DNA of 6,238 nucleotides from contig NZ_LSJS01000197.1 in NCBI RefSeq assembly GCF_001557325.1, positions 1 to 6,238 of the forward strand, read 5' to 3'. Below are positions 5,917-6,238 of this stretch, piece by piece (the stretch's first letter is position 1; each line of letters starts with the position of its first letter). The position numbers and the translations under genes were made by a program. The notes below the pieces were generated by a model. The model ran no database searches, was not told the origin of the DNA, and was given only the letters and a program-made list of their open reading frames with translations. This stretch comes from Erythrobacter donghaensis. GTDB lineage: Bacteria > Pseudomonadota > Alphaproteobacteria > Sphingomonadales > Sphingomonadaceae.

Positions 5917-6238
5917 ATGCCCGAGATCCAGCCCCCCCTGCTCGCGCTCGCCATCGGCGGGCTTGCCTGCGCCGTGATCGGCATCCTTTCGGCAGCACTG
6001 AGGCCCGGGGCGCGCGGCAACGTGGTGCTCGGCGTTGTGCTTTCGGCCGCCTTCGGCACCTACACCGCCATCACCATCGCGCGCGAGGGCGTGATGCCGG
6101 TGATCGTCAACCACACCGCCAACCTGTGGGGCGTGCAGGTGTGGTGGGACCTGCTCTCGGCGCTCACCATCGCGATGGTGCTGATTGCCCCGCGCGCGAA
6201 GGCCGCCGGCATGAACCTCCTGCCCTGGACGCTGTTCG
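5917..6238 (+). CDS. Small integral membrane protein, DUF2834-like, C-terminus cut by the window edge
   Basis: The first 107 residues are visible, in frame to the last base. Predicted membrane segments are about 7-28 (PLLALAIGGLACAVIGILSA), 35-55 (NVVLGVVLSAAFGTYTAITI) and 76-92 (WWDLLSALTIAMVLIAP), with a fourth starting near 101 (LLPWTLF). The stretch from FGTYTAITIAREG through NLWGVQVWWDLLSAL to PRAKAAGMNLLPW resembles small DUF2834-type membrane proteins, which carry a conserved Asp in the helix after a Q-V-x-x-D motif (here QVWWD, 74-78) and a short R-A-K/R-G loop. Those proteins have no known function. The N-terminal hydrophobic segment looks like an addition to that core. ATG at 5917 has CGGAG (5903-5907) 9 nt upstream. 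It diverges from tetR across 74 nt with the paired inverted repeats between them, so it is a likely repressor target. The family call comes from recalled pattern, not a search. Confidence 0.8.
   Translation, partial: MPEIQPPLLALAIGGLACAVIGILSAALRPGARGNVVLGVVLSAAFGTYTAITIAREGVMPVIVNHTANLWGVQVWWDLLSALTIAMVLIAPRAKAAGMNLLPWTLF

Noticed and set aside
5872..6114. 80-codon minus-strand open frame over the membrane protein gene and operators
   Set aside because: It runs antisense to a hydrophobic, family-like membrane protein with a good ribosome-binding site and would overlap the inverted repeats; its own translation has no recognisable features.

Overview
The window is very GC-rich, with dense genes, strong G/C third-position bias and long antisense shadow frames. 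Gene content (metZ with apaG nearby, a GcvA-type LysR regulator, a periplasmic S9 peptidase with an Ala/Pro linker) suggests an alphaproteobacterium, most likely a sphingomonad such as the Erythrobacteraceae. The lineage is inferred from gene style, not from a marker gene.

Layout: six genes lie on the minus strand and one on the plus strand. Read in transcription order from the right, the minus-strand genes are a TetR-family repressor (5842-5279), metZ (5268-4051), a DsbA-fold 2-hydroxychromene-2-carboxylate isomerase-like protein (4038-3418), a secreted S9 prolyl-oligopeptidase (3324-1216), apaG (1073-660), and a LysR-family regulator that starts at 620 and runs off the left edge. Diverging from tetR on the plus strand is a small membrane protein (5917 onward), cut by the right edge and resembling DUF2834 proteins.

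How it fits together: tetR, metZ and the isomerase gene are separated by only 10 and 12 nt. In both gaps the downstream Shine-Dalgarno sequence overlaps the upstream stop codon, so they look like one translationally coupled transcript. The peptidase (93 nt gap), apaG (142 nt gap) and lysR (39 nt gap) may be read through from it or have their own promoters. The 74 nt divergent gap carries four copies of a TGTAGC/GCTACA half-site. They form two abutting perfect inverted repeats (11-bp arms, then 7-bp arms), very probably the TetR operator. If so, a methionine-biosynthesis enzyme sits under a TetR-type regulator that also faces a membrane protein gene.

Most of the window is ordinary chromosomal housekeeping sequence. 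I see no mobile element, CRISPR array, tRNA, rRNA or defence system. The parts most worth following up are the operator architecture and the regulatory linkage tetR-metZ-isomerase.
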